A stretch of DNA of 39,255 bases from JAEUOS01 sp046160545 (GTDB taxonomy: Bacteria; Pseudomonadota; Gammaproteobacteria; Burkholderiales; JAEUOS01). Positions 7,601-16,262 of the stretch are shown in pieces. Both the position numbers and the translations under genes were made by a program. The notes below the pieces were generated by a model, which made no database searches, was not told the DNA's origin, and saw only the letters and a program-made list of their open reading frames with translations. Every line of letters starts with the position of its first letter. The first letter of the stretch is position 1. The stretch lies in contig JBJXGS010000079.1 in the NCBI GenBank assembly GCA_046160545.1, positions 1-39,255 of the forward strand, in the 5' to 3' direction.

Positions 7601-9234
7601 TGCGCCTCTGCAGGAAAGACGCGTCCGCCCTGCACGGTGCCCCAGATACGCACGTCCTTGAGGTGCGCGGCGCCAATCTCGGTGGGATCGTCCTCCAGGA
7701 CCGCGAAATCGGCGCGCTTGCCGCTTTCGATGGACCCGACTTCGCCATCCAGTCGCAGCGTGTAGGCGGCGCCCAGCGTGATGGTGCGCAGCGCATCGGC
7801 CACTGTGATGCGCTCATGCTCCCCCAGGATGCGGCCCGATGCGGTCTGCCGGTTGACCGCGCACCAGGCGGTGAACAATGGGCCCAGCGGCGTCACCGGT
7901 GCGTCCGAGTGAATCGCCAGCGGCACGCCATTGGCGAGCGCCGTGGCGCAGGCGTTCATGCGTTCGGCGCGCTCGGGGCCGACCGTCAGCGCGTAGTGCG
8001 CATCGCCCCAGTAGAAATGATGGTTGGGAAAGAGGTTGACGCACATGCCCAGCGCCTTCATGCGCCGGAACTGCGCCGCGTCGGCCAGCTGGCAATGCTG
8101 CAGCGTGAAGCGATGGTCGGGCCATGGATGGGCACGCAACGCTTCTTCAATGCAGTCGAGCACCAGCTCGGTGGCCTCGTCGCCATTGGTATGGGTGTGG
8201 ACCTGCACGCCGTTGGCCAATGCCAGGCGATAGGCTTCGCGCAGCTTTTCGTGCGGGATGTACCACAGGCCGTTCGGCGCGCCGTTGTAGTAGCCCGGGT
8301 TTCGCATGCGCGCCGAGAAGCCCTGGATCGACCCGTCGGCCACCAGCTTGACCATCCCCAGTCGCAGGCGCTCGGTGCTCATGGCGCGCAGCGCTAGCGC
8401 GCGCTCGATGAGCGCCCTGCCCGACAACTGCTGCAGGCGCAGGAGCGACACCACGCGCACCGGATAGGACGCTTCGCCCGTGACGCGCAGCATCATCTCC
8501 ACCGCGGCATCGGGCAGCAGGTTGGCAAGGTCCGTGACAGTGGTGACACCCTTGCGCACGCACAGCCTGCCGAAGTGGCGCAACCCCAGTTCATCAGCCG
8601 CCAGCACCTCGCGGTCGAACCCCACGTGTCCGGCGGCCATCGCCATCGCGTCCGGCCCCTTGAGCTCACCGGTAGGCAAACCGTCGGCGCCCAATGGCAT
8701 GCCAGGATGGTCGATGCCCTGGCGCAAGAGGCCGGCCAACTGCAGCGCCCGTGTGTTGACATTGAGGATGTGTGCACTGGCGTGCAGTACACCCACCGGA
8801 CGTTCAAGCGAGACGCGGTCAAGGTCGGCGCGCACGACCCGCACATTGTTGAAGTAGATCGGGTCGAGCGCCCATCCCGAGAGCGGCGCATGCGCATCGG
8901 CAAGAGCCGCAGCCGCGGTTTGAAGCCTTGCCACGACCGCATCGATCGTTTGTGCTCCGGGCCACAGATGGCCGTCGGGGTCCATGCGCTCGAAGTAGCC
9001 GCAATAGACATAACGCCAGAAGGTACCCTCCATCGCGTGGCTGTGACCCTCGACGAGCCCGGGCATGAGCACCTTGCCGGCAAAACGATCGTCGAGTTCG
9101 TGCCGGCCCCAGCCGGACAGCTCCTCGGCACTGCCGGTGCCGAGGATGCGCCCGTCCCTGACCGCGACATGCGTTGCCGCGGGGCGTGCGGGGTTCATGG
9201 TCAGGATGCGGCGGGCGCGATAGAGCGTGAACAT
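7597..9234 (-). CDS. Amidohydrolase family 3 (YtcJ-like) metal-dependent hydrolase
   Basis: A 545-residue amidohydrolase of the YtcJ/Amidohydro_3 type, cytoplasmic metal hydrolases acting on amides or related bonds. Visible features are the first metal motif HSH (residues 64-66) in VEGHSHAMEG and LVADGSIQGFSARM. Later metal-ligand regions are VHTHTNGDEATE, FTLQHCQLAD and LAIHSDAPVTPLGP. The C-terminal repair of the beta-sandwich is LDGEVGSIESGKRADFAVLEDDP. Length and motif order match the family, so it is probably active. ATG 9234 gives the expected N-terminal sandwich start (FTLYRARRILTMNP). It follows livM by 167 bp on the same strand and overlaps the CobW-type gene by 4 bp. The Liv-type transporter may import its substrate, but the substrate is unknown. 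Confidence 0.92.
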   Translation of the reverse strand: MFTLYRARRILTMNPARPAATHVAVRDGRILGTGSAEELSGWGRHELDDRFAGKVLMPGLVEGHSHAMEGTFWRYVYCGYFERMDPDGHLWPGAQTIDAVVARLQTAAAALADAHAPLSGWALDPIYFNNVRVVRADLDRVSLERPVGVLHASAHILNVNTRALQLAGLLRQGIDHPGMPLGADGLPTGELKGPDAMAMAAGHVGFDREVLAADELGLRHFGRLCVRKGVTTVTDLANLLPDAAVEMMLRVTGEASYPVRVVSLLRLQQLSGRALIERALALRAMSTERLRLGMVKLVADGSIQGFSARMRNPGYYNGAPNGLWYIPHEKLREAYRLALANGVQVHTHTNGDEATELVLDCIEEALRAHPWPDHRFTLQHCQLADAAQFRRMKALGMCVNLFPNHHFYWGDAHYALTVGPERAERMNACATALANGVPLAIHSDAPVTPLGPLFTAWCAVNRQTASGRILGEHERITVADALRTITLGAAYTLRLDGEVGSIESGKRADFAVLEDDPTEIGAAHLKDVRIWGTVQGGRVFPAEAQ

Positions 9235-9401
9235 GGTGTCGGCAGTGGGTGGCTGCGGCCGGCTAGTATCGCCTGATTTATGCGGCCTGCGGCGGCCTCG
9301 GCCGCAGCGATCCGCGCACCAGCGAAACCGCGCTGCCCGACGTCAGGTAACGCAGGTTCCGGTAGCGGCGCGACGCTACGGCGAAAGGCAAGCGCAATTC
9401 G

Positions 9402-10349
9402 CTAAAGCGGCTTGCGCAGCCAGTTGCCGATTTCGCCGACCACGCCGCGGCGGAAGATCAGGACGCAGATGACGAAGATGACGCCCTGGACGATGGTGAC
9501 CCAGGCGCCGAGCTGCGCGAGGTAGTTTTCCATGGTGATGATGATGAAGGCGCCAACCACAGGCCCGAATACGGTGCCCAGGCCGCCCAGCAAGGTCATC
9601 AGCACCACTTCGCCCGACATGCTCCAGTGGACATCGGTGAGCGAGGCGAGCTGGAACACCAGCGCTTTGACCGCGCCAGCAAGTCCGGCGAGTGTCGCCG
9701 AAAGCACATACGCGAGCAGCTTGTAGCGGTTCACATCGTATCCGAGCGACAGAGCGCGCTGCTCGTTCTCGCGAATGGCCTTCAACACCTGCCCGAACGG
9801 CGAATGGATGACGCGGTAGATCAGCAGAAAGCCAGCCATGAAAATGACGAACACCGTGCCGTACATGGCCCAGATGTTCGACAGGTCGAGCAGCCCAAAC
9901 AGTTTGCCGCGCGGGACGGCCTGTATGCCGTCCTCGCCATGGGTGAACGCCGCTTGCAGATAGTAGAAATAGATCATCTGCGCGAGCGCAAGCGTGGTCA
10001 TCGCGAAGTAGATGCCCTGGCGCCGGATGGCCAGCAGTCCGGTCACCACGCCGAGCAGCGCCGCGCAGGCCGTGCCGAAGAGGATCGCGAACTCCGGCGG
10101 CAAGCCCCACACCTTGGCTGCGTGAGCCGTGGCGTAGCCCGCCGTGCCGAGGAACATCGCGTGGCCGAAAGACAGCAACCCGCCATAACCGATCAGCAGG
10201 TTGAAGGCGCAGGCGAAAAGCGCAAAGCACATCGCCTTCATCAGGAACACCGGGTAGACCACCAGCGGCGCGAGCAGGAAGAACGCAGCCATCGCCACCA
10301 GGGCTATGCGCTGGGCGCGCGGCATGCCGGCGTCTCCTTGCGAGGTCAT
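9402..10349 (-). CDS. livM: Branched-chain amino acid-type ABC transporter permease LivM
   Basis: A 315-residue inner-membrane permease of the LivM type in the HAAT ABC importer family. It shows repeated hydrophobic segments and the family blocks CAFNLLIGYGGLLSFGHAMFLGTAGY, IRRQGIYFAMTTLALAQMIYF, VLKAIRENEQRALSLGYD and LLGGLGTVFGPVVGAF. ATG 10349 overlaps the livH stop (ATGA), which fixes the start; a second Met (MPRAQR) lies eight residues later. It forms the membrane channel with LivH and is driven by LivF and LivG. The set may import something other than branched-chain amino acids, because Liv-type systems in Burkholderiales often serve aromatics, amides or organic acids. Confidence 0.94.
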   Translation of the reverse strand: MTSQGDAGMPRAQRIALVAMAAFFLLAPLVVYPVFLMKAMCFALFACAFNLLIGYGGLLSFGHAMFLGTAGYATAHAAKVWGLPPEFAILFGTACAALLGVVTGLLAIRRQGIYFAMTTLALAQMIYFYYLQAAFTHGEDGIQAVPRGKLFGLLDLSNIWAMYGTVFVIFMAGFLLIYRVIHSPFGQVLKAIRENEQRALSLGYDVNRYKLLAYVLSATLAGLAGAVKALVFQLASLTDVHWSMSGEVVLMTLLGGLGTVFGPVVGAFIIITMENYLAQLGAWVTIVQGVIFVICVLIFRRGVVGEIGNWLRKPL

Positions 10350-11233
10350 TTTTGCGCTCCGAAAAGTCCGGCAGGCCGGATCATCAGTACGATCGTCATG
10401 ATCACGAAGATCACGGTGTTGGATGCCTCCGGGTAAAAGACCTTGGTGAGGCCTTCGACGACGCCCAGGCCGAAGCCGGTGAGAATCGAGCCCATGATCG
10501 AGCCCATGCCGCCGATCACCACCACGGCGAACACCACGATGATCAGGTCCGCGCCCATTTGCGGACTGACCTGGTAGATCGGCGCGGCCATCACGCCGGC
10601 GAGCGCCGCAAGCCCCACGCCGAAGCCGTACGTAAGCGTGATCATGCGCGGCACATTGACACCGAAGGCGCGCACCAGCACGGGATTCTCGGTGGCGGCG
10701 CGCAGGTAGGCGCCAAGCTTGGTCTTCTCGATCACGAACCATGTAGCAAGGCAGGCTGCCAGCGAGGCCACGATGACCCAGGCCCGGTAGTTCGGCAGGA
10801 ACATGAATCCCAGGTTGCGGCCGCCGGTAAGCTCGGGCGGAATCGGATACGGCAGCCCGGAGGAGCCAAACACGTGGCGGAACAGCCCCTGGATGATCAG
10901 CGCCAGCCCGAAGGTAAGCAGCAGACCGTAAAGATGGTCGAGCTTGTAGAGCTTGGAGAGCATCAGCCGCTCGATGATCATGCCGGTCGCGCCGACGATG
11001 AGCGGCACGATCAAGAGCGACCACCAGTAGCCAATGCCAAGCTTGCTGGCGAGCAGATAGGCGCAGAAGGCGCCCAGCATGTACTGGGCGCCGTGCGTGA
11101 AGTTGATGATGTTGAGCAGACCGAAGATCACGGCGAGCCCGAGCGACAGCAGTGCGTAGAACGAGCCGTTGATCAAGCCGATCAACAGCTGGCCGAACAG
11201 CGCCTGCGTCGGAACGCCGAAGATCTCGGTCAT
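10346..11233 (-). CDS. livH: Branched-chain amino acid-type ABC transporter permease LivH
   Basis: A 295-residue permease of the LivH type. Typical blocks are LINGSFYALLSLGLAVIFGLLNIINFTHGAQYMLGA at the N-terminus and EKTKLGAYLRAATEN in the coupling region. VVIGGMGSIMGSILTGFGLG lies before the last segments. About eight hydrophobic stretches are visible. It starts 23 nt after the binding-protein gene and overlaps livM by ATGA, so it is in the middle of a livG-livF-binding protein-livH-livM order. The ATG at 11233 gives the normal N-terminus of the family. Confidence 0.94.
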   Translation of the reverse strand: MTEIFGVPTQALFGQLLIGLINGSFYALLSLGLAVIFGLLNIINFTHGAQYMLGAFCAYLLASKLGIGYWWSLLIVPLIVGATGMIIERLMLSKLYKLDHLYGLLLTFGLALIIQGLFRHVFGSSGLPYPIPPELTGGRNLGFMFLPNYRAWVIVASLAACLATWFVIEKTKLGAYLRAATENPVLVRAFGVNVPRMITLTYGFGVGLAALAGVMAAPIYQVSPQMGADLIIVVFAVVVIGGMGSIMGSILTGFGLGVVEGLTKVFYPEASNTVIFVIMTIVLMIRPAGLFGAQK

Positions 11234-11256
11234 GCTCTCAATTCAACTTCGCTGGC

Positions 11257-12465
11257 CTACTTGACCAGCGGGCATCCGCCTTCGGACATTGGCCGGAACG
11301 CCTGGTCCGCGGGAATGGTCGTGCGGACCTTGTAGAGATCCCAGGGCCCCCGCGATTCCGCCGGCTTCTTCACTTCGACCAGCAGCGCCGGGTGGATCTT
11401 GCGCCCGTCCGCCCGGATCGTGCCCTTGCCGAACAGCGGATCGTCGGTCGGCATCGCCTTCATCTGCGCGATCACCTTGGTGCCGTCGTCGGTCTTCGCG
11501 GCTTCGACCGCCTTCAGGTAATGCAGCACCGAGGAATACACACCGGCGTGAATCATGGTCGGGTAGTTGTTGCGCGGAGCCAGGGCCGAAAAACGCTTGG
11601 CGAACGCGCGCGAGGCATCGTTCTGGTCCCAGTAGAACGTCTCGGTGAAGATAAGTCCCTGGGCAATCGGCAGGCCGAGCGCCTTCACGTCAGTCAGGAA
11701 CACCAGCAGCCCGGCCAGGTTCTGGCCCGACTTGACGATGCCGAACTCGGCCGCCTGCTTGATGGAATTGATGGTGTCGCCCCCGGCGTTGGCCAGGCCC
11801 ACGATCTTCGCCTTCGATGCCTGTGCCTGCAGCAGGAACGACGAGAAGTCCTGCGCGTTGAGCGGGTGCCGGACCTTGCCGAGCACCTTGCCGCCGGTCT
11901 TCAGCACCACCGCCTCGGTGTCACGCTCCAGCGCGTGGCCGAATGCATAGTCCGCGGTAAGGAAGAACCAGGAGTCGCCACCGGTCTTGACGATCGCATT
12001 GCCGGTGCCGTTGGCCAGCATCCATGTGTCGTAGGTCCAGTGGATGGTATTGGGCGAGCAGGCCTTCCCGGTAAGGTCGGAGGTCGCGGCGCCTGAGACC
12101 AGGAAGGCCTTGCCCTTCTCGCGCGTGATCTGGTTCACCGCCAGCGCCACCGACGACGTGGGCACATCGACGATCACGTCCACCTTGTCGGTGTCATACC
12201 AGGTACGCGCGATCTGCGAACCCACATCCGGCTTGTTCTGGTGGTCCGCGAACACGATCTCGACCTTCATGCCTTTGCGCGCGGCACCGAAATCCTCCAC
12301 CGCCATGCGTGCCGCGACCACCGACCCCTGCCCGGTCAGGTCAGCGTACAGGCTTGCCTGGTCGTTCATGACGCCTATCTTGATGACGCCGTCCGAGACC
12401 TGGGCCTGGGCGGTGCCTGCGATAGCGGCGATTGCCGCCGCAATGAGAGTGCGCTTGAATTTCAT
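11257..12465 (-). CDS. Periplasmic branched-chain amino acid-type substrate-binding protein
   Basis: A 402-residue type I periplasmic binding protein (Peripla_BP_6). I chose ATG 12465 rather than the longer frame because AGGAGA lies about seven bases upstream. The N-terminus is then a clean signal peptide, MKFKRTLIAAAIAAIAGTAQAQ. Family blocks are IKIGVMNDQASLYADLTGQGS, VVAARMAVEDFGA, DHQNKPDVGSQIARTWYD, TSSVALAVNQITREKGK, FFLTADYAFGHALERD and the hinge region with FSALAPRNNYPTMIHAGVYSS. It lies between livF and livH and must be the receptor of this importer. The length (about 380 mature residues) fits. The ligand is not readable from sequence; a hydroxy or aromatic acid or an amide is plausible given the amidohydrolase in the same strand block. 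Confidence 0.93.
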   Translation of the reverse strand: MKFKRTLIAAAIAAIAGTAQAQVSDGVIKIGVMNDQASLYADLTGQGSVVAARMAVEDFGAARKGMKVEIVFADHQNKPDVGSQIARTWYDTDKVDVIVDVPTSSVALAVNQITREKGKAFLVSGAATSDLTGKACSPNTIHWTYDTWMLANGTGNAIVKTGGDSWFFLTADYAFGHALERDTEAVVLKTGGKVLGKVRHPLNAQDFSSFLLQAQASKAKIVGLANAGGDTINSIKQAAEFGIVKSGQNLAGLLVFLTDVKALGLPIAQGLIFTETFYWDQNDASRAFAKRFSALAPRNNYPTMIHAGVYSSVLHYLKAVEAAKTDDGTKVIAQMKAMPTDDPLFGKGTIRADGRKIHPALLVEVKKPAESRGPWDLYKVRTTIPADQAFRPMSEGGCPLVK

Positions 12466-12500
12466 GGTTTCGTCTCCTGTGAAAAATCGTTGCATCGACG

Positions 12501-13214
12501 TCAAACACCCAGATACTCGTGCAGCTTGTGCATGTTCCCTTCCAGCTGCGCATTGGGAATCATGTCCACCACCATGCCACTCTCCATCACGTAGTGCCGG
12601 TCGGCGACGGTCGCGGCGAAACGGAAATTCTGCTCCACCAGCAGGATCGTGAAGCCCTCGGACTTGAGGCGCGCGATGGTGCGCCCGATCTGCTGGACGA
12701 TCACCGGCGCGAGGCCCTCGGTGGGCTCGTCCAGCAGCAGCATCTTGGCACCCGTTCTCAGGATGCGGCCGATGGCCAGCATCTGCTGTTCGCCCCCCGA
12801 AAGCTTCGTGCCCTGGCTCTTCAGGCGCTCCTTCAGGTTCGGAAACAGCTCGTAGATCCGCTCCAGCGAGAGGCCGCCGGCGGCCACTTCGGGTGGCAGG
12901 AGCAGGTTCTCCTCCACGTTCAGGCTGGCGAAGATGCCACGCTCCTCGGGGCAGATGGCGATACCGAGGTTGGCGATCCTGTCGGAACTCAAAGCGGAGA
13001 TATCAGAACCCTGGAAGCGAACCGAACCTTGACGGCGCTCCACCATGCCCATGATCGATTTCAGCGTGGTGGTCTTGCCCGCGCCATTGCGCCCGAGCAG
13101 CGTCACGACCTCGCCGCGGCGCACTTCCAAATCCACGCCGTGCAGGATGTGCGACTCGCCGTACCAGGCGTTCAGGCCATTGGCCGTCAGCAGCGCGGTG
13201 TTTGGCTCAGCCAT
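12501..13214 (-). CDS. livF: ABC transporter ATP-binding protein LivF
   Basis: A 237-residue ABC ATPase of the LivF type. It shows Walker A GRNGAGKT (residues 41-48), a Q-loop-like region with CPEERGIFASLNVEENL, the signature LSGGEQQ, Walker B LLLDEPTEGLAP and the switch His region replaced by the family-typical LLVEQN. It acts on the cytoplasmic side of the LivHM permease as a heterodimer with LivG. Its start overlaps the end of livG by eight bases. It is followed after 35 nt by the binding-protein gene. Confidence 0.95.
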   Translation of the reverse strand: MAEPNTALLTANGLNAWYGESHILHGVDLEVRRGEVVTLLGRNGAGKTTTLKSIMGMVERRQGSVRFQGSDISALSSDRIANLGIAICPEERGIFASLNVEENLLLPPEVAAGGLSLERIYELFPNLKERLKSQGTKLSGGEQQMLAIGRILRTGAKMLLLDEPTEGLAPVIVQQIGRTIARLKSEGFTILLVEQNFRFAATVADRHYVMESGMVVDMIPNAQLEGNMHKLHEYLGV

Positions 13215-13962
13215 GTCCCGCTCCCAGGTAGGCCTGGATCACATCCGGATTCGCCGACACGGTCTTGTAATCGCCCTCGGCGAGGATTTCGCCCCGCTGC
13301 AGCACCGTGATCCGGTCCGAGAGGTGCTCCACCACCGACAGGTTGTGCTCCACCATCAGTACGGTGCGATTCACAGCCGCCTTCTTGATCAGGGCCGAGA
13401 TGCGGTCGACGTCCTGGTGCGCCATGCCCGCGGTGGGCTCGTCGAGCAGCATCATTTCCGGATCGAGCGCGAGCGTGGTGGCAATCTCCAGCGCCCGCTT
13501 GCGCCCGTAGGGTAGTTCCACGGCGGTTGTGGCCGCGAATTCGGTCAGGCCTACAGCATCGATGAGCTCACGCGCCTTGCCATTCAGTTCATTCAGCACA
13601 CTTTCGGCACGCCAGAAATCGAACGAGGCGCCGCGCTTGCGTTGCAGCGCGATGCGCACGTTTTCGATCACCGTTAAGTGCGGGAATACCGCCGAAATCT
13701 GGAACGAGCGCACCAGGCCCATGCGCGCGATGCCGGCCGGACTCAGACCGGTGATCTCTTTGCCGTTGTAGAGGATCTGGCCGCGCGTCGGCTCGAGGAA
13801 GTGCGTGAGAAGGTTGAAGCAGGTCGTCTTGCCGGCGCCGTTAGGACCGATCAGCGCGTGGATGCTGCCGCGACGCACGGACAGGGACACGTTCTGGACC
13901 GCAACGAATCCCTTGAATTCCTTGGTCAGCCCCCGAGTTTCGAGGATTACGTCATCCGGCAC
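13207..13962 (-). CDS. livG: ABC transporter ATP-binding protein LivG
   Basis: A 251-residue ABC ATPase of the LivG type if the GTG at 13962 is the start. The frame extends upstream to a TTG at 13998, adding 12 residues that do not resemble the family, so I prefer the GTG, which has a purine-rich stretch before it. Blocks are LTKEFKGFVAVQNVSLSV, Walker A GPNGAGKTT, LVRSFQISAVFPHLTVIENV, a degenerate signature ELPYGRKRALEIA, Walker B MLLDEPTAGMAHQD and the switch VEHN. It overlaps livF by eight bases and is the first gene of the Liv operon. It works with LivF to energise LivHM. Confidence 0.92.
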   Translation of the reverse strand: MPDDVILETRGLTKEFKGFVAVQNVSLSVRRGSIHALIGPNGAGKTTCFNLLTHFLEPTRGQILYNGKEITGLSPAGIARMGLVRSFQISAVFPHLTVIENVRIALQRKRGASFDFWRAESVLNELNGKARELIDAVGLTEFAATTAVELPYGRKRALEIATTLALDPEMMLLDEPTAGMAHQDVDRISALIKKAAVNRTVLMVEHNLSVVEHLSDRITVLQRGEILAEGDYKTVSANPDVIQAYLGAGHG

Positions 13963-14145
13963 GCGCCCCCCCCGCTGTCCTGTGGAATGATAACCCAAGC
14001 CCCATTCACTTTCACCAGCGCAGTCCAGGGCTTCGATCGCATTCCCCTCACATCCCAGGCCGCGCAGGATCTCCCGGGCTTGCTGTCCGTGCGCCGGCGG
14101 ATCGAAGTTGGGCTGGGCTGGCTCGTCGGCGAACCTGATCAGCGG

Positions 14146-15162
14146 CTACGGCCGCGGCGGTGCCGCCCGATTGACCAGCCAGCACAGGGAAAGCATCACC
14201 GGCACCTCGACCAGCACGCCCACTACAGTGGCCAGCGCCGCGCCGGAATCAAGGCCGAACAACGAGATCGCCACCGCCACGGCGAGCTCGAAGAAGTTCG
14301 ACGTGCCGATCAGGCAGGCCGGCCCCGCCACCTCGTGCGGCAGCTTCAGGAGACGCGCGCCGACCCAGCCGATGGCGAAGATGCCGTAGCTTTGCAGCAC
14401 CAGCGGCACCGCGATCATCGCGATGACCAGCGGCTTGGCTACGATCGTGCCGGCCTGGAAGCCGAACAGCAGCACCACCGTGGCGATGAGCCCGACCACC
14501 GAGGCTGGCTTCAAGCGGGCCACGAACTCGCCCACCGCAGCCGGCCTGCGCGCCTGCAATGCGCGGCGCGTGGCCATGCCGGCTAAGAGCGGCAGCACCA
14601 CGTAGAGCACCGTCGAGAGCACCAGCGTCTGCCACGGCACGCTGATCTTGGTCACGCCCAGGAGGAAGGCCGCGATTGGCGCAAACGCCACCACCATGAT
14701 GAGATCGTTGACCGACACCTGCACCAGCGTGTAGTTGGCATCGCCCTTGACCAGCTGGCTCCAGACGAAGACCATCGCCGTGCAGGGCGCCACGCCCAGG
14801 AGGATCATGCCGGCGATGTACTCGCTGGCCGACTTGGGATCGACCCAGGGCGCGAAAACATAATGGAAGAACAACACGCCCAGCGCCGCCATCGTGAACG
14901 GCTTGATGAGCCAGTTGATCACCAGAGTGAGCACCAGGCCGCCGGGCCTGCGGCCGACGTCCTTGACCGCCGACCAGTCGATCTGGATCATCATCGGGTA
15001 AATCATGACCCAGATGAACACCGCGACCACGAGGTTGACGTGCGCCCATTCGAGCGCGGCGACGACCTGGAAGGCGCCCGGCACAACAAGACCGAGCCCG
15101 ACGCCAGCCAGGATCCCCAGTCCGACCCAGACGGTGAGATAACGCTCGAAGATGCCCATCAT
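14146..15162 (-). CDS. acr3: Arsenite efflux transporter ACR3
   Basis: A 338-residue inner-membrane permease of the ACR3 (arsB-independent) arsenite exporter family with about ten hydrophobic segments. The conserved Cys is in GVAPCTAMVFVWSQL (residue 127), a position known in the family to be needed for As(OH)3 transport. Other blocks are IWVMIYPMMIQIDW, VINWLIKPFTMAALG, NDLIMVVAFAP and GTSNFFELAVAVAI. It starts eight bases after the arsC stop in an arsR-arsC-acr3 operon and so expels the arsenite that ArsC produces. It should be under control of ArsR upstream. Confidence 0.95.
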   Translation of the reverse strand: MMGIFERYLTVWVGLGILAGVGLGLVVPGAFQVVAALEWAHVNLVVAVFIWVMIYPMMIQIDWSAVKDVGRRPGGLVLTLVINWLIKPFTMAALGVLFFHYVFAPWVDPKSASEYIAGMILLGVAPCTAMVFVWSQLVKGDANYTLVQVSVNDLIMVVAFAPIAAFLLGVTKISVPWQTLVLSTVLYVVLPLLAGMATRRALQARRPAAVGEFVARLKPASVVGLIATVVLLFGFQAGTIVAKPLVIAMIAVPLVLQSYGIFAIGWVGARLLKLPHEVAGPACLIGTSNFFELAVAVAISLFGLDSGAALATVVGVLVEVPVMLSLCWLVNRAAPPRP

Positions 15163-15170
15163 CGCGCCTG

Positions 15171-15677
15171 CTAGCTGCGGCCGATCGCGATCAGCCCAGC
15201 TTGAAGCGCGCTGCGGTCCGACGTCTTGAGTGGCAGTGCCAGCAACTGCAGCATGCGGTAGCCGATGGCCTGGCGCGTTAACTCAAAGGCACGACGCTTT
15301 TCCGCGTCACCACCCTCCGCGCCGGAAGGGTCCGGGTAGCCCCAGTGCACCTTGAGCGGCTGCCCGGCCGCACTGCCGTTCCACAGGGGGCAGGACTCGG
15401 CTGCGGCGCTGTCGCAGACAGTGATCACCAGCGACAGCGGTGGCGCGTCTGCGCGGCTGAATTCGTCCCAGCTCTTGCTGCGCAAGCCGGCGGTGTCGAC
15501 GCCGGCGTTGGTCAGCGCTTGGATCGCAAACGGATTGATGCGGCCGCTCGGTGCGCTGCCGGCGCTGTGCGCACGCACAGCGATATCGAGCTTGCGGGCC
15601 AGATGGTTGAGCATCCCTTCGCCCAGCACGCTGCGCGCGGAATTGTGGGTGCAAAGGACGAGCACGTGGAAAGTCAT
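15171..15677 (-). CDS. arsC: Arsenate reductase ArsC, low-molecular-weight phosphatase type
   Basis: A 168-residue arsenate reductase. The P-loop C-x5-R occurs as CTHNSARS with Cys9. Further Cys at 88 and 96 (TVCDSAAAESCP) give the three-Cys set of thioredoxin-linked LMW-PTPase-type ArsC. RINPFAIQALTNAGVD and LRSKSWDEF are family blocks. The C-terminus, including VHWGYPDPSGAEG and FELTRQAIGYRM, is longer than in the short Gram-positive form and fits the proteobacterial subgroup. It reduces arsenate to arsenite in the cytoplasm for export by ACR3. It lies 16 nt after arsR. Confidence 0.95.
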   Translation of the reverse strand: MTFHVLVLCTHNSARSVLGEGMLNHLARKLDIAVRAHSAGSAPSGRINPFAIQALTNAGVDTAGLRSKSWDEFSRADAPPLSLVITVCDSAAAESCPLWNGSAAGQPLKVHWGYPDPSGAEGGDAEKRRAFELTRQAIGYRMLQLLALPLKTSDRSALQAGLIAIGRS

Positions 15678-15693
15678 GCCACGGTGTTCGCGT

Positions 15694-16059
15694 TCAGGCG
15701 CGCGAAGCGGATTTGCGTGGCTGCCGCGCGGCAGCGGGCGCCGCGCAACCTGGCTGCGCGCCTGGACCGCAGGGCTGACCCATGCAGCAATGGTCGGTGA
15801 GGTAGCCCAGCAAACCGGTCATGTGTGCAAAGTCCGGCCGGTAGTGCAGGTTGCGGCCTTCGCGCACGACGCTCACGAGTTCGCCGTGGACAAGTTCCTT
15901 CAAGTGGAACGAGAGCGTCGAAGCCGGGATGTCGAGCATGGCCGACAGGGCGCCGGGAGTCAGACCTGCGGGGCCTGCTCCCACCAGGGCCCGGAAGACA
16001 CGCAGACGGGCTTCCTGGGCAAGAGCAGCCAACGCTGCGACAGCGGCTTTTTCATTCAT
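15694..16059 (-). CDS. arsR: ArsR-family arsenite-responsive repressor
   Basis: A 121-residue winged-helix regulator. ATG 16059 was chosen because AGAAAG precedes it and the upstream extension of the frame has no family similarity. The helix-turn-helix runs through LTPGALSAMLDIPASTLSFHLKEL, followed by the wing GELVSVVREGRNLHYRP. The usual ELCVC site in the DNA-binding helix is missing. Instead there are three cysteines near the C-terminus (C91, C92, C97 in HCCMGQPCG), resembling the C-terminal As(III) site reported for Acidithiobacillus ferrooxidans ArsR. It probably binds the 27-bp partial palindrome just upstream and represses its own operon until arsenite appears. Confidence 0.93.
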   Translation of the reverse strand: MNEKAAVAALAALAQEARLRVFRALVGAGPAGLTPGALSAMLDIPASTLSFHLKELVHGELVSVVREGRNLHYRPDFAHMTGLLGYLTDHCCMGQPCGPGAQPGCAAPAAARQPRKSASRA

Positions 16060-16068
16060 CTTTCTAGT

Positions 16069-16095
16069 ATTGTCGAAAGCATGCGTTCTGTCAAT
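16069..16095. promoter_or_regulatory. Putative ArsR operator (27-bp partial palindrome)
   Basis: The sequence is an imperfect inverted repeat with matching ends ATTGnCnnAA and TTnnGnCAAT. It begins ten bases upstream of the arsR start, inside the arsR/16263 intergenic region. ArsR-type proteins bind such dyads over the promoter of their own operon, so this is the best candidate operator. The overlap with a promoter is inferred, not demonstrated. Confidence 0.4.
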
Positions 16096-16262
16096 CGCGG
16101 GGCGGGTTCGGTATTTGTTGAGCGCATTTCTGCGAATTGAGCGCTCGGACTCGCACTCCGCGTCGCACTGATGGACGACTGAACGCCGGGACATGAGTAT
16201 CGCGCGCGGTGCGGCAAATCCTCTGTGCTACATTGAATCGAGCGCAGGATTCACTTGAGACC

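Noticed and set aside
9287..9307. A hairpin between livM and the amidohydrolase gene as a terminator
   Set aside because: The stem is only seven pairs with no T-run, and such GC repeats are frequent by chance in this DNA. The genes may still be co-transcribed.
10352..11335. A 327-residue plus-strand frame over livH
   Set aside because: It is antisense to livH and has no recognisable domain.
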